64,000 nucleotides of DNA from Spirogloea muscicola (Eukaryota > Streptophyta > Zygnematophyceae > Spirogloeales > Spirogloeaceae). Made by a program: the position numbers and the translations under genes. Numbering within the stretch: position 1 is the first letter of the stretch; every line of letters starts with the position of its first letter. Positions 1 through 13,902 of this stretch are shown piece by piece. Below the pieces are notes generated by a model. It was not told the DNA's origin. It did not search any database and was given only the letters and a program-made list of their open reading frames with translations. The stretch spans positions 339,317-403,316 of the forward strand of contig WELB01000106.1 in the NCBI GenBank assembly GCA_009602725.1, given 5' to 3'.

Positions 1-131
1 TTGAGGCGATGATCGACGGCGTGTTCCAGGCCCCAGAGGTCGACAGGCTCGGCCGCAGAGGCACTCATGGCAGCGGGGCCGAGGGCGGCAATCTGTTGGC
101 ACACGTAGGCGTGCTGCGGCCGACCAAGTCC
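1..131 (-). CDS. Possible internal exon of an unidentified gene running off the left edge
   Basis: On the minus strand a candidate acceptor (CTAG before position 131) opens a frame reading GLGRPQHAYVCQQIAALGP and then ...EPVDLWGLEHAVDHRL to the window edge, with no stop and GC-rich third positions. The plus strand is also open here (a 137-codon frame from 9 to 422), so strand choice rests only on the more protein-like composition of the minus reading. No family is recognised. It could equally be a chance open frame. Confidence 0.25.
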
Positions 132-1768
132 CTAGGCAGCCACGAGCATGCTCATAGCGAAGGAGAGGGTGTTGGCGATGCTGCCGGGCCGTCCGTGCTG
201 GCCCGGAAGCTGCTGCGGTCACTCTCCATCGGCGTGGCAGTGGGCGGCGGCGGCCGGACTCGACCATCTCCGACTGCCAGTGAGCCGGGGGACGACGATG
301 CGGCGAGTCTCAGCCCCAACGACACGCCCACCAGCAGCAGCCCAGTGGGGAGTGGCGGCGACAAGGGCAAGCAGCGCGCACGGCGGCCGCTCGCAAGCCC
401 CCTGAGCTTCGGGCGGCGATGACAGCCGCCCGAATGATGGTGGCAGCGGCTCCTGAGGAGGGTAAGATCGTGCAAGTGAAGCTCCTCAGAAGGCTGACTG
501 GCGGACGCTGCTGCTCACACTACGTCGCCTTTCTGCCCCCATTGTCAAGAAGATGGTGGCGCCCGCAAGTCACAAGCAAGCGCTTCTGAGAGGCAGGCCA
601 GCGCTGCATTGTGGTTGGCAATCTGCATGCAGATCCGCCTGCATCTCGAGGCAAGCAGGCTGGGCAGTTCTTGCGAACCTTGCCAGGCCATCGCACCAAG
701 GCTTGCCCCACTTAGTGTTGCCTGCATCTACTTGCCTTGCCCGTGCACCGCGTGCAACGCCTGGATACACAGTTGTCATTGCGAAGGCTGCGGCCATTTC
801 TCTCAGGGGCCTGGCATGCACGCTCTCTGTCCAGCGTTGCCACTCGGCAATGCACTGACACCCAGCACACGCTTCTCAGCAAGTCGATGTCCAAGGCCTG
901 TTACTGCAGCAGAGGCAGCGTGGCCCACCCACACTGCCTTTGGCTTGCCATGCGTGTGGCCCTGCTGCCTTCCTTTGTTCAGACACAGCAGGTGCAGTAT
1001 ATTAAGGCAGGCAATCTCAGGAGTGTCATGCGTTCAAATGACTAGGAGCTCCCGGAAGCAGCTGCATAAATTCGTACTGATATTCAAATCAACCTGCACA
1101 TGAGTGTCAGCACAGATTGAGAGCAGGGGGCGCTTGAGCAGCACCCCAATACGCCAGATGCAAGTAAGGCTTGCAAATTGTGTCCATCAGCCAGCTGTGT
1201 CATCACAAGGAGCAGATGGGCTGCAAAAGTGAGGGTAATAAGTAATGAGTAATAAGTCATGGTGGGAAGCTGCTCCGTGCTACAAGCACGGAGTAGTTTC
1301 AGCAGTCGGCCATCAAGTACCCTGACAAGGTAATGACTGCAACTTTTATTTAGTCTCACAAACCCTGGCCTTCCTCGACCATCATGCTTGCAGTCCACCA
1401 CAGACGACGGCAATAAAGTGGCGGTCGTCTGCTTGAATTGCTGAAAAGAGGAGCTCATCACACATCATATATTCTTCAGCTCGACTTCTGATGGGGCCAA
1501 TGTGATGAGAGCAACGGATATGGTTGTGAGCCATATAATGTTGTCTATTCAGGTACTTGCCTGCTCTGCCGTGTTGACTGAAATGGGCCTCTGATCAAAT
1601 TATACACTCGCTCTATCTTTACCAAAAATGCACAAGGGCTGCAGACAAGGAGACCTGGCAACAAACAGTGGCTAGATAAGAAGAAGAAAGAGGCAAGATC
1701 AACCAAGAAAATGAAATGACGTAAAACAGAGAAAGGGGCATGTTGTCAGGCAAAAATGACCAGCCCTG
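132..1768. other. Intergenic stretch with no supported gene
   Basis: Positions 132-480 are GC-rich and open in several frames on both strands, but nothing resembles a known family. From about 1000 the sequence becomes AT-richer with stops in all frames, as expected for the 3' flank of the formyltransferase gene ending at 1769. The minus strand was checked for an aldehyde dehydrogenase domain that might belong to that gene; none was seen. Confidence 0.4.
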
Positions 1769-3940
1769 TCAAGACTGCAGCTGCTCCACCATGACAAGCT
1801 CCGAGGCGGGACGGACGACGCCCTCGACTTTGACAGTGGAGATGCAGAGGCGGCCGCCGTCCTCGGCCTGGATGACGAGGCCCTGGCGCGTGACCACGCC
1901 CGGCGTGCGGCTGCCCTCCATCTCCACCTGCACTCCGTCTGCGGCGGGCTCGCCTGCCAGCAACGCGTGCGAGCCATAGAGCGTAGTCATGACGCCGTTT
2001 ATGACGGCCCACGCACCGAGCGCCCGATCGTTACCACGGATGAAGTTGTGCAGCGCCGCCGCGGGCTGCGCAAAATCTACACGTGCAAGCTTGGGGTCCT
2101 TCCAGAGTGGGTCGTAGGACGCGCCCTCTTCGGGCTGAGCAATCCTAGGAGCTTCGCCCCGAGCGATGAGGTCCACCGCCTCGCCCATGGCCTTCACGCC
2201 CTCTGGGAACAGGAAGCGCTTGTCTGCAAGACCTATGGAGCTGGTATTAGCTCATGAATGAATGATGGTGGGTATAAGGTTTAGGCAATAACCAGGGGAA
2301 CACCTATTGGTAAATATCTGCTTAATTCTCTGACAACAATATGCAACCTCGGCCGAAGTTTGAGTCTTGTGTTGCATCGAGCATCAGTAAGGGGTGCCGC
2401 ATCAGTAGCTACATGCAGCTGCAGTAGCTGAGAATTGGGCACTTGAGGTGAACTCTATTGCTGTGAATAAATGATGCCATGCATTGTAAACAAGGCCACA
2501 CCTTAATATTCAAATTGAGGTTTCAATATCTTTTCTCGAATGTGGTCAGCTAGCTTGCGAAGGCTGTGCCGAACAGAGACAGGTGTCCCTGATAGCACTG
2601 AGCCAGCCTATAGCTGTCGAAGGTGCAACTGCCGGCCACTTACACAAAGAGCTGACGGTGTCGTTGGGCTCGACGTCGCACTCTTTCTGCAGCAGGATGG
2701 GACCAGTGTCGAGGCCGTCATCAGCCCAGAACACGGTGAGGCCGGTCCTGCGGTCGCCCTCCATGAGAGTCCAGTTGATGGCCGACGCACCGCGGTGGCG
2801 CGGCAGCAGCGACGGGTGATACACGATCGACCCATGCTTGCATGCGTTCGAGATCTACAAGAGCCGTGGCAACAAGAGGCAGTCAAGAGTGAGGGCTTGG
2901 CAGTTAAGACAAGAAACAGTCAGGACTTACAGGGTGCCGACTGCTGATTGAAGGGTTCACAAGTTCAGGTTGTGTGCAACACCAAGTTAAGCTTGTAAAT
3001 CACACAGGGGCCATTGGGCAGTGGCTCTGTGCCTCACTGCTCTCAGGAGGGCACTGGCCTGTGGCGGAACCCTGCATTTGTTTTGCAGTTTGAGAAGTGT
3101 CTGCCATTGGGACTTGAGGGCACACAAATGACAGCGAGGGCATTAACAGGGGGACCCAAAGCAGCGGAGCTCGCACTGCGGTGCTGCTCCTTGAGAGTCC
3201 GAGCCTTGAGACGACGATTCATGGCTGATCAAAGGTCAGGGTTTAAGGTTTGGGGTCGAAGCTTGGCGTGCGGTCACGGCCTCGACGAGGTGCGACTTGG
3301 GCAACGCCGTGGCCCTGGCTCACGAGGCTCGGGCGGCAACTTGAGCCGCGGATGGGCACAGAGAGCTGTGCCGAGAGGGCGGACTATACTGCACCTCCAT
3401 GGGGATGAACTGGGTGGCGAAGGCGAGCACGTTGACCTCCGCGCCGGCGGAGAGGTAGAGCGCCAGCACGTCCGGCAGCACGGCGCCGCCGTCCTTCTTG
3501 GCGGCGCGCCACCGCCGGATCCGGTGGACCTGCGAATTGGACTGTGGTTATTAGTAGTGATACAACTATTCAAGGCGACATTATTCGAATGTACAGGGTT
3601 CGCCGACGTGGGCGGCAGGCGCAGCGGCGCAGGAGTTGTGTCCTCTCCGTTGTTGGCACTAGGACCAGTAGGACCAGGCCAGGCGGCCATATGAGCTGGT
3701 TCACAGAGCTCGGGGTCCAGGGCCGGCGGCGGCGCAGCGGCATTCAGGGTTCAGGTTTCAGGGTTAAGATTACAGACTCGGGGTTTAGGGGCTTGGGGTT
3801 AGGGTTTAGTTTAGGGCTATTAGAGTTAAAGTCTGGGGTGCCTGGCACGGCTGCCGGCCTGCCGGGGAGTGGGGCGCACCGTGACGCCGTCGGCGACGGC
3901 GGCGGCGGCGAGCGGGTCCTCGCGGCCGCCAGCGCCGCCN
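1769..3940 (-). CDS. 10-formyltetrahydrofolate hydrolase / formyltransferase, ALDH1L N-terminal-domain type (5' end in gap)
   Basis: Four exons join in phase: 3880 into the gap, 3395-3529, 2644-2854 and 1769-2223. The product has the formyl_trans_N core [33 protein letters not shown], and then the C-terminal subdomain ([33 protein letters not shown]). These match the N-terminal hydrolase domain of 10-formyl-THF dehydrogenase (ALDH1L), which removes formyl from 10-formyl-THF to give THF. The family's catalytic His (in HPSLLP) and Asp (in ADDGLDTG) are present. The protein stops at MVEQLQS right after this domain, so no carrier or ALDH domain is attached. All donors are GT (for example GTAAGT at 2638-2643). 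The first coding exon, with the nucleotide-fold start, lies in the gap. Plant PurU is an alternative name, but the sequence is closer to ALDH1L and no ACT domain is visible. Confidence 0.9.
3235..3262. repeat. Telomere-like degenerate motif in formyltransferase intron
   Basis: The plus strand reads GGTCAGGGTTTAAGGTTTGG, a degenerate relative of the TTTAGGG telomere unit, inside the intron between the second and third visible exons of the formyltransferase gene. Confidence 0.5.
3746..3832. repeat. Degenerate TTTAGGG-type repeat tract
   Basis: About 85 bp of imperfect TTCAGGG/TTTAGGG/GTTAGGG units (for example GGGGTTAGGGTTTAGTTTAG) lie in the first visible intron of the minus-strand formyltransferase gene. 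The units are too degenerate to be an active telomere and sit inside a gene. Confidence 0.65.
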
Positions 3941-4689
3941 NNNNNNNNNNNNNNNNNNNNNNNNNNNNNNNNNNNNNNNNNNNNNNNNNNNNNNNNNNNN
4001 NNNNNNNNNNNNNNNNNNNNNNNNNNNNNNNNNNNNNNNNNNNNNNNNNNNNNNNNNNNNNNNNNNNNNNNNNNNNNNNNNNNNNNNNNNNNNNNNNNNN
4101 NNNNNNNNNNNNNNNNNNNNNNNNNNNNNNNNNNNNNNNNNNNNNNNNNNNNNNNNNNNNNNNNNNNNNNNNNNNNNNNNNNNNNNNNNNNNNNNNNNNN
4201 NNNNNNNNNNNNNNNNNNNNNNNNNNNNNNNNNNNNNNNNNNNNNNNNNNNNNNNNNNNNNNNNNNNNNNNNNNNNNNNNNNNNNNNNNNNNNNNNNNNN
4301 NNNNNNNNNNNNNNNNNNNNNNNNNNNNNNNNNNNNNNNNNNNNNNNNNNNNNNNNNNNNNNNNNNNNNNNNNNNNNNNNNNNNNNNNNNNNNNNNNNNN
4401 NNNNNNNNNNNNNNNNNNNNNNNNNNNNNNNNNNNNNNNNNNNNNNNNNNNNNNNNNNNNNNNNNNNNNNNNNNNNNNNNNNNNNNNNNNNNNNNNNNNN
4501 NNNNNNNNNNNNNNNNNNNNNNNNNNNNNNNNNNNNNNNNNNNNNNNNNNNNNNNNNNNNNNNNNNNNNNNNNNNNNNNNNNNNNNNNNNNNNNNNNNNN
4601 NNNNNNNNNNNNNNNNNNNNNNNNNNNNNNNNNNNNNNNNNNNNNNNNNNNNNNNNNNNNNNNNNNNNNNNNNNNNNNNNNNNNNNNNN
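3940..4689. other. Assembly gap (750 N)
   Basis: An unbroken run of N. It removes the 5' end of the minus-strand formyltransferase gene and of the plus-strand coiled-coil gene, so the presumed divergent promoter of this pair is missing. Confidence 1.
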
Positions 4690-5309
<620 letters not shown>

Positions 5310-5492
5310 CTGGTGGCTCGCTTGCCGCGGCTTTGGCAAACAAGAGCGCCAGCACTGATGTATGCATGCCAGCCACCCTCCCTCCTTTCTCTCTTTCCCT
5401 GCCTCTTCTGGCAGCACCACATCAACTTGATGCCACTGGAAAACAAGTGTTGTGGACATTGCCCTTGTATAATACAGGCAGACCGCCCATTG

Positions 5493-8400
5493 TCATGCCT
5501 GCACGGCGTTGACAATGAGAACATCCCGTACGACCCCCTCGCCAAGTGCACGCACGTCGTCTGCCACGTCCTCGGCGCTTGGAGTCGCCGGCGCCGCCAA
5601 GTCTCCGCCGTGCACCTGCCTCTCCTGCTTGCGCTTCTTTCGAGCACCCGCATGGCTGCCGGCTGCCATGCTACGCCACATGACGCCAATAGCGTCGCCG
5701 CCCAGGGCGTCATGCCAGAAGGTCGCTGCGTGGCCGAGCTGCGCTTCGAGTTCGCGCACGAGCAACGCAACTGGGCTGAATCCCACGAGCAGAGCCGCCC
5801 TAGCCGCCACACTGCGACGCAGTGCCGGCGCTGGAATGCGTCGCACCCGCCGTGCTGCAGCTGATGCGGCTGCGTCCTCCTGGTCTAGCTTCTTGGTCGA
5901 CGCAACTGCACAAGGATGGCCCTTAGTGTCAGCCTTCCACGAAGCAAAGGCTTCTAAGAGCGGCGCAGCTGTTGTTGCACTGAGGCGCTCACATTGTCCC
6001 AGAGTTTTGCGTGCGGGAAAGGGGGCACGTGCTGGATGGGGGAGTACCCCCCGCCGCAGCAGCACCACCGCGTCGAAACTCCCGGGCAGCGGCGTCCGAA
6101 ACAGCGACTGTGCAACAGCAGATTCATCTTAGTCGCAATCAAAGCTTCCAAGCGAGTGCCGCGCGCCACTGCAAGGTTTTGCTGTGGGGCATGGACCTGC
6201 CACTGGCCGGCGATGGTGCCACGGTTGACAAGGTTTGCCAAGAGTCGCGCCGAGCTTCGAGCATATGCAGCCACCAGTCGCAGCTCCTACCAATGGCGCC
6301 GCCAACAGTGAGGACAGCAACATAGCAGTGAAGTACAATTGCCAAATACTGCATCCAGCACCTTGAATGCAGTCAATTGGAGTTGCACCTCAGAGGTTGG
6401 CCGATCGCTAGTCCATGCACTGGCCTCGAGGTCGTACGAAGTGGCAATGGGCATCGCAGGCCGTCGCCTGGTCCCTACACTCCCAGTAGCGATACCGTCA
6501 AAGCGCCTCCGAACGTCCGCCCAGTCTCGTGCGAGGAGCTTTCCAGTGAAGTCCACGATGAGGGGCTCGGTCGCCCAACCATGGCCGCCTAGCAATCGCA
6601 AAAACCTGCGCCTCCGCCACGGCATAGTCGAGTCCAAGCTTAGTAGCGCCAGTGGCACTCAAAGCTGTCCCTGTGCTGGCTGCCTCAAGCGGCTTTCCAG
6701 CCTATACACAGGCCACCTGGTGCATCCTCGAGTGGATGCAGATCAGACCCATGACCCCTTGAGCACTTGCTCTTGGGTCCAACATGAAGCAGATAACGTA
6801 ATTGATCTACCCCAAAGGCGACCATGACCGCTCAGCTAACCGCATCAAAACAGATGTGGCCCCCATGTGCAAATCCGCACTCGGGCTAAAGACTGGTCCT
6901 CCTTGCGGTGGCCGTCGTCGTTGAACATAGTGTAATCAGAGGCCCTATTGCCACTGGAAGCACTGCACGCTTGCTTCCATCTCGTGCGCAAGCTGCAGCC
7001 ATTGGTTTTCCTAGGGCCCGTCCTAGGGCCCGTCCCAAAACTCTGGAGACTCACGTGATCCACATCACAGAACTTGGCAGCACCTCAGAAAGCCGGTGAT
7101 GGGTGAGCGCGGCGGAGTGAAGGGAGCGGGGTCCGTGAAGAGCGCCGCAGCCACAAGCTCGACTGCCTCCTCACACAGCACTCCGGAGAAGAGGTGGCAG
7201 GCTGCCCACCGCTTGGCCAGCCTGCCGTTGGTTCAGGCAGCCAGTGGTGCACTCAGAAGGCAGCGCTTGAGGCCAAGTTGCCCACTGTCCTCCCAATTAT
7301 GCGCAAGTGGTTTTCGGCAATGGATAGGACTATCTGCTGGCATTCCATTTGGTGCTTTTACGACAAACATGCGAGACTTTTCCTTACAAACATGCGAGAT
7401 CCTTGGCCTCCTAGATCCATTGACCTGTCAAATGCCTGTCACTTGGCTCATGAGCTGGTGATGTGCTTCACCTGGCGGTGGGGCCGTAGGTGGGGTGTCG
7501 GCCACTGAGGCCTGAGAGGGTGCTTGCATGCACGCTGCGCAGCAGGATGTCGTCACGCGCTGCTGGAGGCTGGCGCGGGAGACGACCTGGCAGGGCCGCT
7601 GGACACACCGCAGCTCCTGACAGCCTCAATAAAGGTCACCAGTTGTGCCTGCGACCATGCAACCTCAGGGTGTCTACGAGGCCATCGCAAAGCCCTGACG
7701 AGCTATCATCGAGGCGAAGGTGAGAGGAGTGAGGAGAGTGTGGACTGTGTGCCCACCTTGAAGGAGAGAGGGATCGCGTTCACACAGAATACGGAGGCGG
7801 AAAGCGAAGCCACCAAAGAGGATGTCCACGGCGCCCTCTGCCGCTACGCAGTGGGCGCTGCAAATGGTCGCTAGGCTGTGGAGCACGCTCGCCCAGACAC
7901 GACCACCATGCAACGACATCAGAAAGGTGCAAGCCTAACAAGTTATTTGTTGGTTGCTCAGCCGTTGCTGGAGCAGCATAGAAATCAGAGTGATACTCAG
8001 AATGCACTTTAGGCATCGGACAAAACCTAGGAGTACTGATTCTGCAGAGCCTTCTCGACATCAATGGATGTTGGTGAGTACGGAGAAAGCGTCTGTACAT
8101 GACACCTGCTTGCAATCTGGAGGCAGAAAGCGGTCTTGGTCTTGGTGACGGCCTCCGGACTGTCAGGCCAGCTGCCCGAGCCCTCCAGCTGCACACCAGC
8201 CGCGCAGGCAGCGCAGGCAATAAAAATGAAGCAGAGTCACATGGCAACATGACTCACGCTGGACTGCAAGTGTAGCAGGTCATAATTCAATGAGAGCCTG
8301 GCTGCCTGGAGTCTGTATTTAGTTATGCTTATTATTGGACAGATCAAGACCAAGCTGTTTATGATTTCTGTCACTATGTTCCCCAGAGGAGATAGAAGCA

Positions 8401-11400
8401 GAGTTTCATCTCCAAAGCAGCAAACGACCAGAAAAGGGGCACTCTTGATGTGCCAGCTAACCTGCAGCGCAATGTCCAAGGCATCGAGGCAAGCCGGCAG
8501 CGTCCTGTCCAGCGGCGCCCGAGGGGCCCCACCCTCGACTGCCAGTGGGTGCGGCTGCGGAGGGAACACTGCGGTGTGGCGAAATGCTGGAATAACAACC
8601 TCCGACATGAGTCTTAGGATCACTCCAAGTCAATTACAGAAGAAGTCTCAAGCTTCAGCAGAGGTCAACCTTGTGATATGTGATCAGGAAAGGTAGACCT
8701 CATGTGCACCCGAGCACCTGCGCTGATGGGCTGAACTCCCACGATGGTCAGCGGAAGGTCAGGGCAGGCGCGGAGATGCTTGGAGAGCCTATCCAGCGCG
8801 TCCAGGAGGGCTGGTACGCTCGCTGCCGAGTCTGCGGAGAAGACCATCCCCACATGAGCATATCATGTGATGACACCGTTTCTGCCATAACCAAACACAT
8901 TATACAGCCACAACAAACCTTAGCTGAGATAAATGCGTAGTCTGGAACCCTCCTCATTAAGTAAGCCCTTGGCCCTGTTTGGCCCTGAACAAGAAGATAT
9001 AGTGAATTGCTGACCCACACAGGGCCTGCTCATGTTTCTCTTCCCTGCTTCTCAAAGCTTAGATTTGGACCTGATTTATTCCTTACTCACCCTTGCCATC
9101 TTCCTGCAGCACCCAGTCAAGCTGCCCAGCTGCGACTTGCACTGCATCTGGTGGGACGTCCAGGTGCCGGCCCAGAACGTACTCAACGATGCGGGCAATG
9201 ATCATGTGCCGCTCTGTCGGAGGGCACTCCCACACTGCACAAGACATCCGCCAAGTAGCCTGTAAGGTCCACTGCAGTCACTATGATTGACTCCTCACTG
9301 ACTCTGACAGGATGGCGCTGTTGGCTACTGATCTGGCATTGCTGTGCATTGCATGGTGCTTAAATGCATTACAGTAGTATCCAGAAAGGAGGACTAGTAG
9401 CTACTTTAGCATGGGAGAAATAAATTCAGAATGTAGGGTCAGGCTTGGAGATCTACATGCCAAACGTCACAGTAATGGGTCACTAACACCATCAACTACT
9501 GCGTCACACCCAGCCCAAAGAGAATAGATAACACAGGAGGCTTCTACTAGCACCCACCAGCCGTCTCAGCAATCACGCCGTCCTTGAAGCGTCGGAGCTC
9601 TGACTTCTTGCCCCAGAAGGCCCTGAAAGCATTTGCCTGCACAACCAGCAGGGCATGAGACTGCTGCATCAATGAGCTACTTTGACTACAACACAAATCA
9701 CCTGCCAAATGAGCTTTATACACTGCAGACAGCATAGCTGTGATTGCAAATGTCATTCCTGGCTCGAGGCTTGACCATCAAAGCCAACCATTGGGCATGG
9801 CCCCAAGAAGCTAAGCAGAGATGCAATGAACAGGCAGGCACGCCAACCGCGGGCTTGTCATCCGCGGCCGGACCCTTGTCAGCCATCCGCAGTGCGACGT
9901 CGAGGTCGTTAAGCAGCACTCCAGCAAGAACAGGCTGGCGTCCCAGCACCGGAAGGCCCTGACATCAAGGTCATTGTGTCACACAACTTAGACATTTCAG
10001 GATGATATGTAATTTGGGCTTTGACTTCCAGTGGACCAAGGTCAGGGTTAAGGCACCTGCAACTACAGTCAATCTTGCATCCTTAACTTTAATAGCCACC
10101 CCTAAGAGGCATCAAAGTAACTGTATACCAACCATGCCAACCAATGCAGAACAGTGACCCTCACCTCCTCGATGCTCCAGCTGTCGCCCGTGGACCGCCG
10201 GCACACGCGCACGAGTGCGGCTCGCTCTCCCATGGCCTGCTGCAGGACGGCCTCCATGCGGGCCTCCCATCGCCTCCACGGCTCCTCATCCAGGCACGCA
10301 GCGGCGCCGCCGGCCGTGACGTCGTCGCCTGCATCTTGGTCCCTTGGAGGTTGTATCCTGTCAACAACTTTGTGTCCAAGCTCAGCTCTCTATAAAGGGT
10401 CACATTGCTTGATCAAAGTCGATTTATGGCAACGACTGGGTTAGTACATGCGGTGCTCAACACAGTGATCGTGATCTTTCAGATGACATAGATGACCATC
10501 AAGTCCACCCTTTGACTCATCTCAGGAGCCAAATACATCAAAGCTGGATGCCTGTCCTGCAATGCAGCTTTCATGCATCGGGATCAGTAGGCACCTGATG
10601 ACGTAGTCATATTTGGCAGCAAAATCCACAGGAGTTGCAAACAGTGCCTCAAATGAAGACTCGCTCGGGTGCGCGAGCATTGCCAGCGCAGCTCTGGCCT
10701 CCTGCTGGACCTGCGCAACCAAGCAGCACGAGAAGGAGAAATGCAACTTGTCAAACATGTCATTCAATCTCATGTGATTCTTAAGGTGGTGTCTGCTTAA
10801 CAAATCTCGTCTATAAGACCGCAATATCAGCCTCGACACTTACAGACATGCGGCAATTGCGCTGCCTCCAGAATGAGGCAGCACATTCCAAGTGGAAGGA
10901 AGGGTCCAGTGCTTGAGATACCTCCAGCAGCGCGGTCGTTGTCACACGAGAGGCAAGGTTGACGGCCTCAAGCGTGTCACAAATGACCACGGGGTATGCA
11001 ATCATCATACCCTGCTTGGCCTGCGGCAGCAGATTGCAGAAGGTGAGGGAGTACAGATGTGGCAGCCTCATAATGCGCCATCTCGAAGAAGGCATATTGT
11101 CAAGTCTGCTAGTACTGTGTATCCCAAATCTTTGACATACATACCACTACTTTGATACAAGTAAGCCTGCCAACTCACAAGGGAAGTAAGCAATAGGCAT
11201 GTCAATGATAGCTATTCAATGAATCACAGTGTCTATGGGGGTTGACAGTAATCTCAGCTCAGCCTTGCTTGCCCACCTGTGCCGAGATCTTGGCCTCCGT
11301 GCCTTCCTCAGCCTGGAGGTAGATGCCCCTGGCAAAGAATGCAGGAGAGGCTGCGAACAACAGACACTGTTAGTCGCTAACCCTGAATGATGCAGGTATA

Positions 11401-13902
11401 CTTTTACACTCATCTGCTATTGTACTGTAAGCTCTGACTGCAGCCGCAGCTACTAGGGTCTGGAACTGGGGTTAGCACTACCATTCTGTCTTGCAGTCTG
11501 CTGGCAAACAAGCACAATTCGAGCACCAGTAGGGACTCAGCTGTACTGGCAATGGTAGCAGCAGCAGCATACCAAGAGCGTCTATGACCACGCGGAAAAT
11601 CTGGGTGGCAGTCATGTGAGTGGTGACACGCGCTCCACCGGCCGTGGTCGCAAGGTGGCACGCCAACACAGAAAGGAGGAAGCCGTTCAGCCCGTCTGGG
11701 GCGTCATGGAATGAGCGCTGCCTTGCCCACACCTGCATCCCAACATCGATTGGTGTGCCCAAAGATATTGCTTAGACGACAATGATGACTGAGATGGGGT
11801 GGACATATCGAACCCCTGATATTCCTTACAACAGATTCATAACCAGCATTTATCACATTACTGCTTGGATATGCTCAGCTCCATTAGAGATATGGCCCCT
11901 TGTTGTTTGTGGTCAGAGAACCAGAACAAGAATCGGGAAAGGGCGATGTGAATAGCTTGAACCTTCAGAAGCATGATGGCCTGCGCAAGAGCGGGGACCG
12001 CGTTGAGGTGCCGCCGCAGAAAGCGCGCGGGTTTGAGTAGCGCTGCATCTTCAAGGATGGACGCGTTGTAGCGGGGCGTGGTTGCTGCGTCGACATCTGA
12101 TGATTGAGCAGTGTTCACTGCAACGGAGAAGATGGTCAGATCCAGCTTACGGATGAAGCAGCGACATACTGTCAGATGCAGCGAGAGTCCTTGCAGACCT
12201 TTGAGATCATATCTCACTCCCGCAGCTCAAAGAATTGCATTATAAGCTTAAAAGATGCACTGGAGATCAATAGGCTTGAGTCCTGGTGGTATGCTAAGAT
12301 GATAGGCCTTAGAGGCTCAGGCTGTTGAGTTTATTGGTGCATGAAGCTGCAGAAGACCTACTGCAAGCTGCGGCCTGGAATCAAAATATGCTGCAGTCAG
12401 CTGACCTTGGGCCCTGACGGCACGCACGTTGCAGCGGCCTGGCATCAGCTTGGCGGCGTCAAACGTGGCCTGCTGGAGAGCCGGCAGCAGCTGGATCCGC
12501 ACGCCCCCGCCCCCTGCTGTGAGGCAGGCGCCGCTGCAGCCACCGTCAGCAAGCAGCACCGTGTCAAACCTACTCACAAGATCTGTGACAGAAGTGCCTG
12601 CCCAAAGAAATGCCTGAACCTTGAAACTTGAAAGCCAAGGATTAGCGTACCCCTTGACAAGGGTTTAGGATATGGGCTCAATATTGGAGCCAGTCTGACA
12701 GTCCAGCACAGGCTGGGTGTCGGCTACTCACCATGTGGAGGTAGCAGCAGAGCTGGCTTGCGAGCATCGCCGCGGAATGTAACCCACACAGGCGCCACGC
12801 TGTCGCCTGCCTCGGTGAGCTGTACGGCGAGCGCCGCAAGGTACATTGCGCGCTTGACATGGTACTGGTGGTCCAGGAAGTCCTTCTCGCGGAAGCACGC
12901 CTGGGCAGGGGAGGATCCAGCACACAAAGGGTCTCGTATTCTCAATCAAGCATACGATCTTGATGGCTTAGCAAACAGGAGACATCTTTCCACCACAGGC
13001 CCCTGAATAAGCCTCAAAGCAAGTACTAACCTTTCCCTCAATGTTGGATGAGGAATACTAGGAGCTGAGAGTGTCTAGGGGTTTGGTCCAGATGAAAGCT
13101 TAAACCCTGGAAGATCCTAAACCCTTGATAGGCCTCCAGCCCATCCTTCTTGACGACAAGAGCAGATAGTCACTATGTGAAGCCCACTAATATTCAAGTT
13201 AGCCCCTGGAGTTCTCACTAACTGTGCCTGCTTACTAACAACCTGTGTGCTGAGTAGGTACTGCTCGCCAGGCGGACCGTCAGTAGCAAGTCCACCACAG
13301 CGACGCACCTTGGGGATCTCGACAGCAACGTCAAGGACGGCCGAGGGAGCCACCGCGATCCGCAGCGGGAGACTGCCGATGGCCTCCACGCGAGACGGGG
13401 CTCGGAACGTGAAGCCTGCCTTGGCGTCGGGCACGCCGAGCGCCTGCACGAAGCTGGCAGCAGCCGCCGCGGAGACCTGCCCCAGAGACGACTGCCTCAG
13501 CAACACGGCCACTGACATGCACCAAAGCGGACGCTAATACCACACATCCCTGCTTTGAGTAACTCGTTAGATGGCAGCGAAGCAGGACTACTGGAGGTGA
13601 GGAGGTCCAGAAGGGAAGCGAGGCCGCCGAGGAGGACAGTGTCCAGGACTCTGCTGGGACAAGCGACGTCGCACCTCAGCGTCCGGGAGGGCCAGCAGGC
13701 GGCGCCGCAGACGGGCCAGCGCCTCGTCCGCCGCCGCCGCCGCGGGCTGCTGCGCCTCCTTCAGCATCTCCGCCACCTGGAGCTCGAAGAGGCCCGGGAG
13801 CCGGCCCGCGGCGGACGGGGCGCCCACGGCGGCTGCCTGGCCTCCGCCACCGCCGCCAGAACGCGCGCGCTTCGCGCCCGCGCGGGCCTCCGGGGCGCCC
13901 AT
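5493..13902 (-). CDS. NOL6: Nucleolar protein 6 / UTP22 (Nrap family), SSU processome
   Basis: A gene of more than 20 exons matching Nrap/NOL6/Utp22 along its length. Utp22 is a structural component of the small-subunit processome (UTP-C module) in the nucleolus. The start is ATG at 13902 (MGAPEARAGAKRARSG), then GLFELQVAEMLKEAQ in exon 13675-13902. Further blocks include REKDFLDHQYHVKRAMYLAA (12732-12900), VWARQRSFHDAPDGLNGF (11573-11732), an exon at 11277-11352, NLASRVTTTALLE (10922-11025), PVDFAAKYDYVIR (10595-10710), WEARMEAVLQQAMGERAALV (10165-10328), ALRMADKGPAADDK (9848-9958), FWGKKSELRRFKDG (9558-9636), PPTERHMIIARIVEYVLGRH (9091-9234), FPPQPHPLAVEGG (8462-8599), AVDILFGGFAFRLRIL (about 7755-7860), FSGVLCEEAVELVAAALF (about 7100-7190) and ATEPLIVDFTGKLL (about 6570). 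The last exon, 5493-6107, contains ATFWHDALGGDAIGVMWR and ends VLIVNAVQA. Boundaries near 13.5, 8.1-7.2 and 6.3-7.1 kb are approximate. Confidence 0.92.

Noticed and set aside
5493-6660. Initially looked like a decayed transposon on the minus strand (several frames, no obvious domain)
   Set aside because: The order PLIVDFTGKLL, ATSYDLEASAWTSDRP, FRTPLPGSFDAVVLL and FWHDALGGDAIGVMW is the C-terminal end of NOL6/Nrap, continuing the gene from 13.9 kb.
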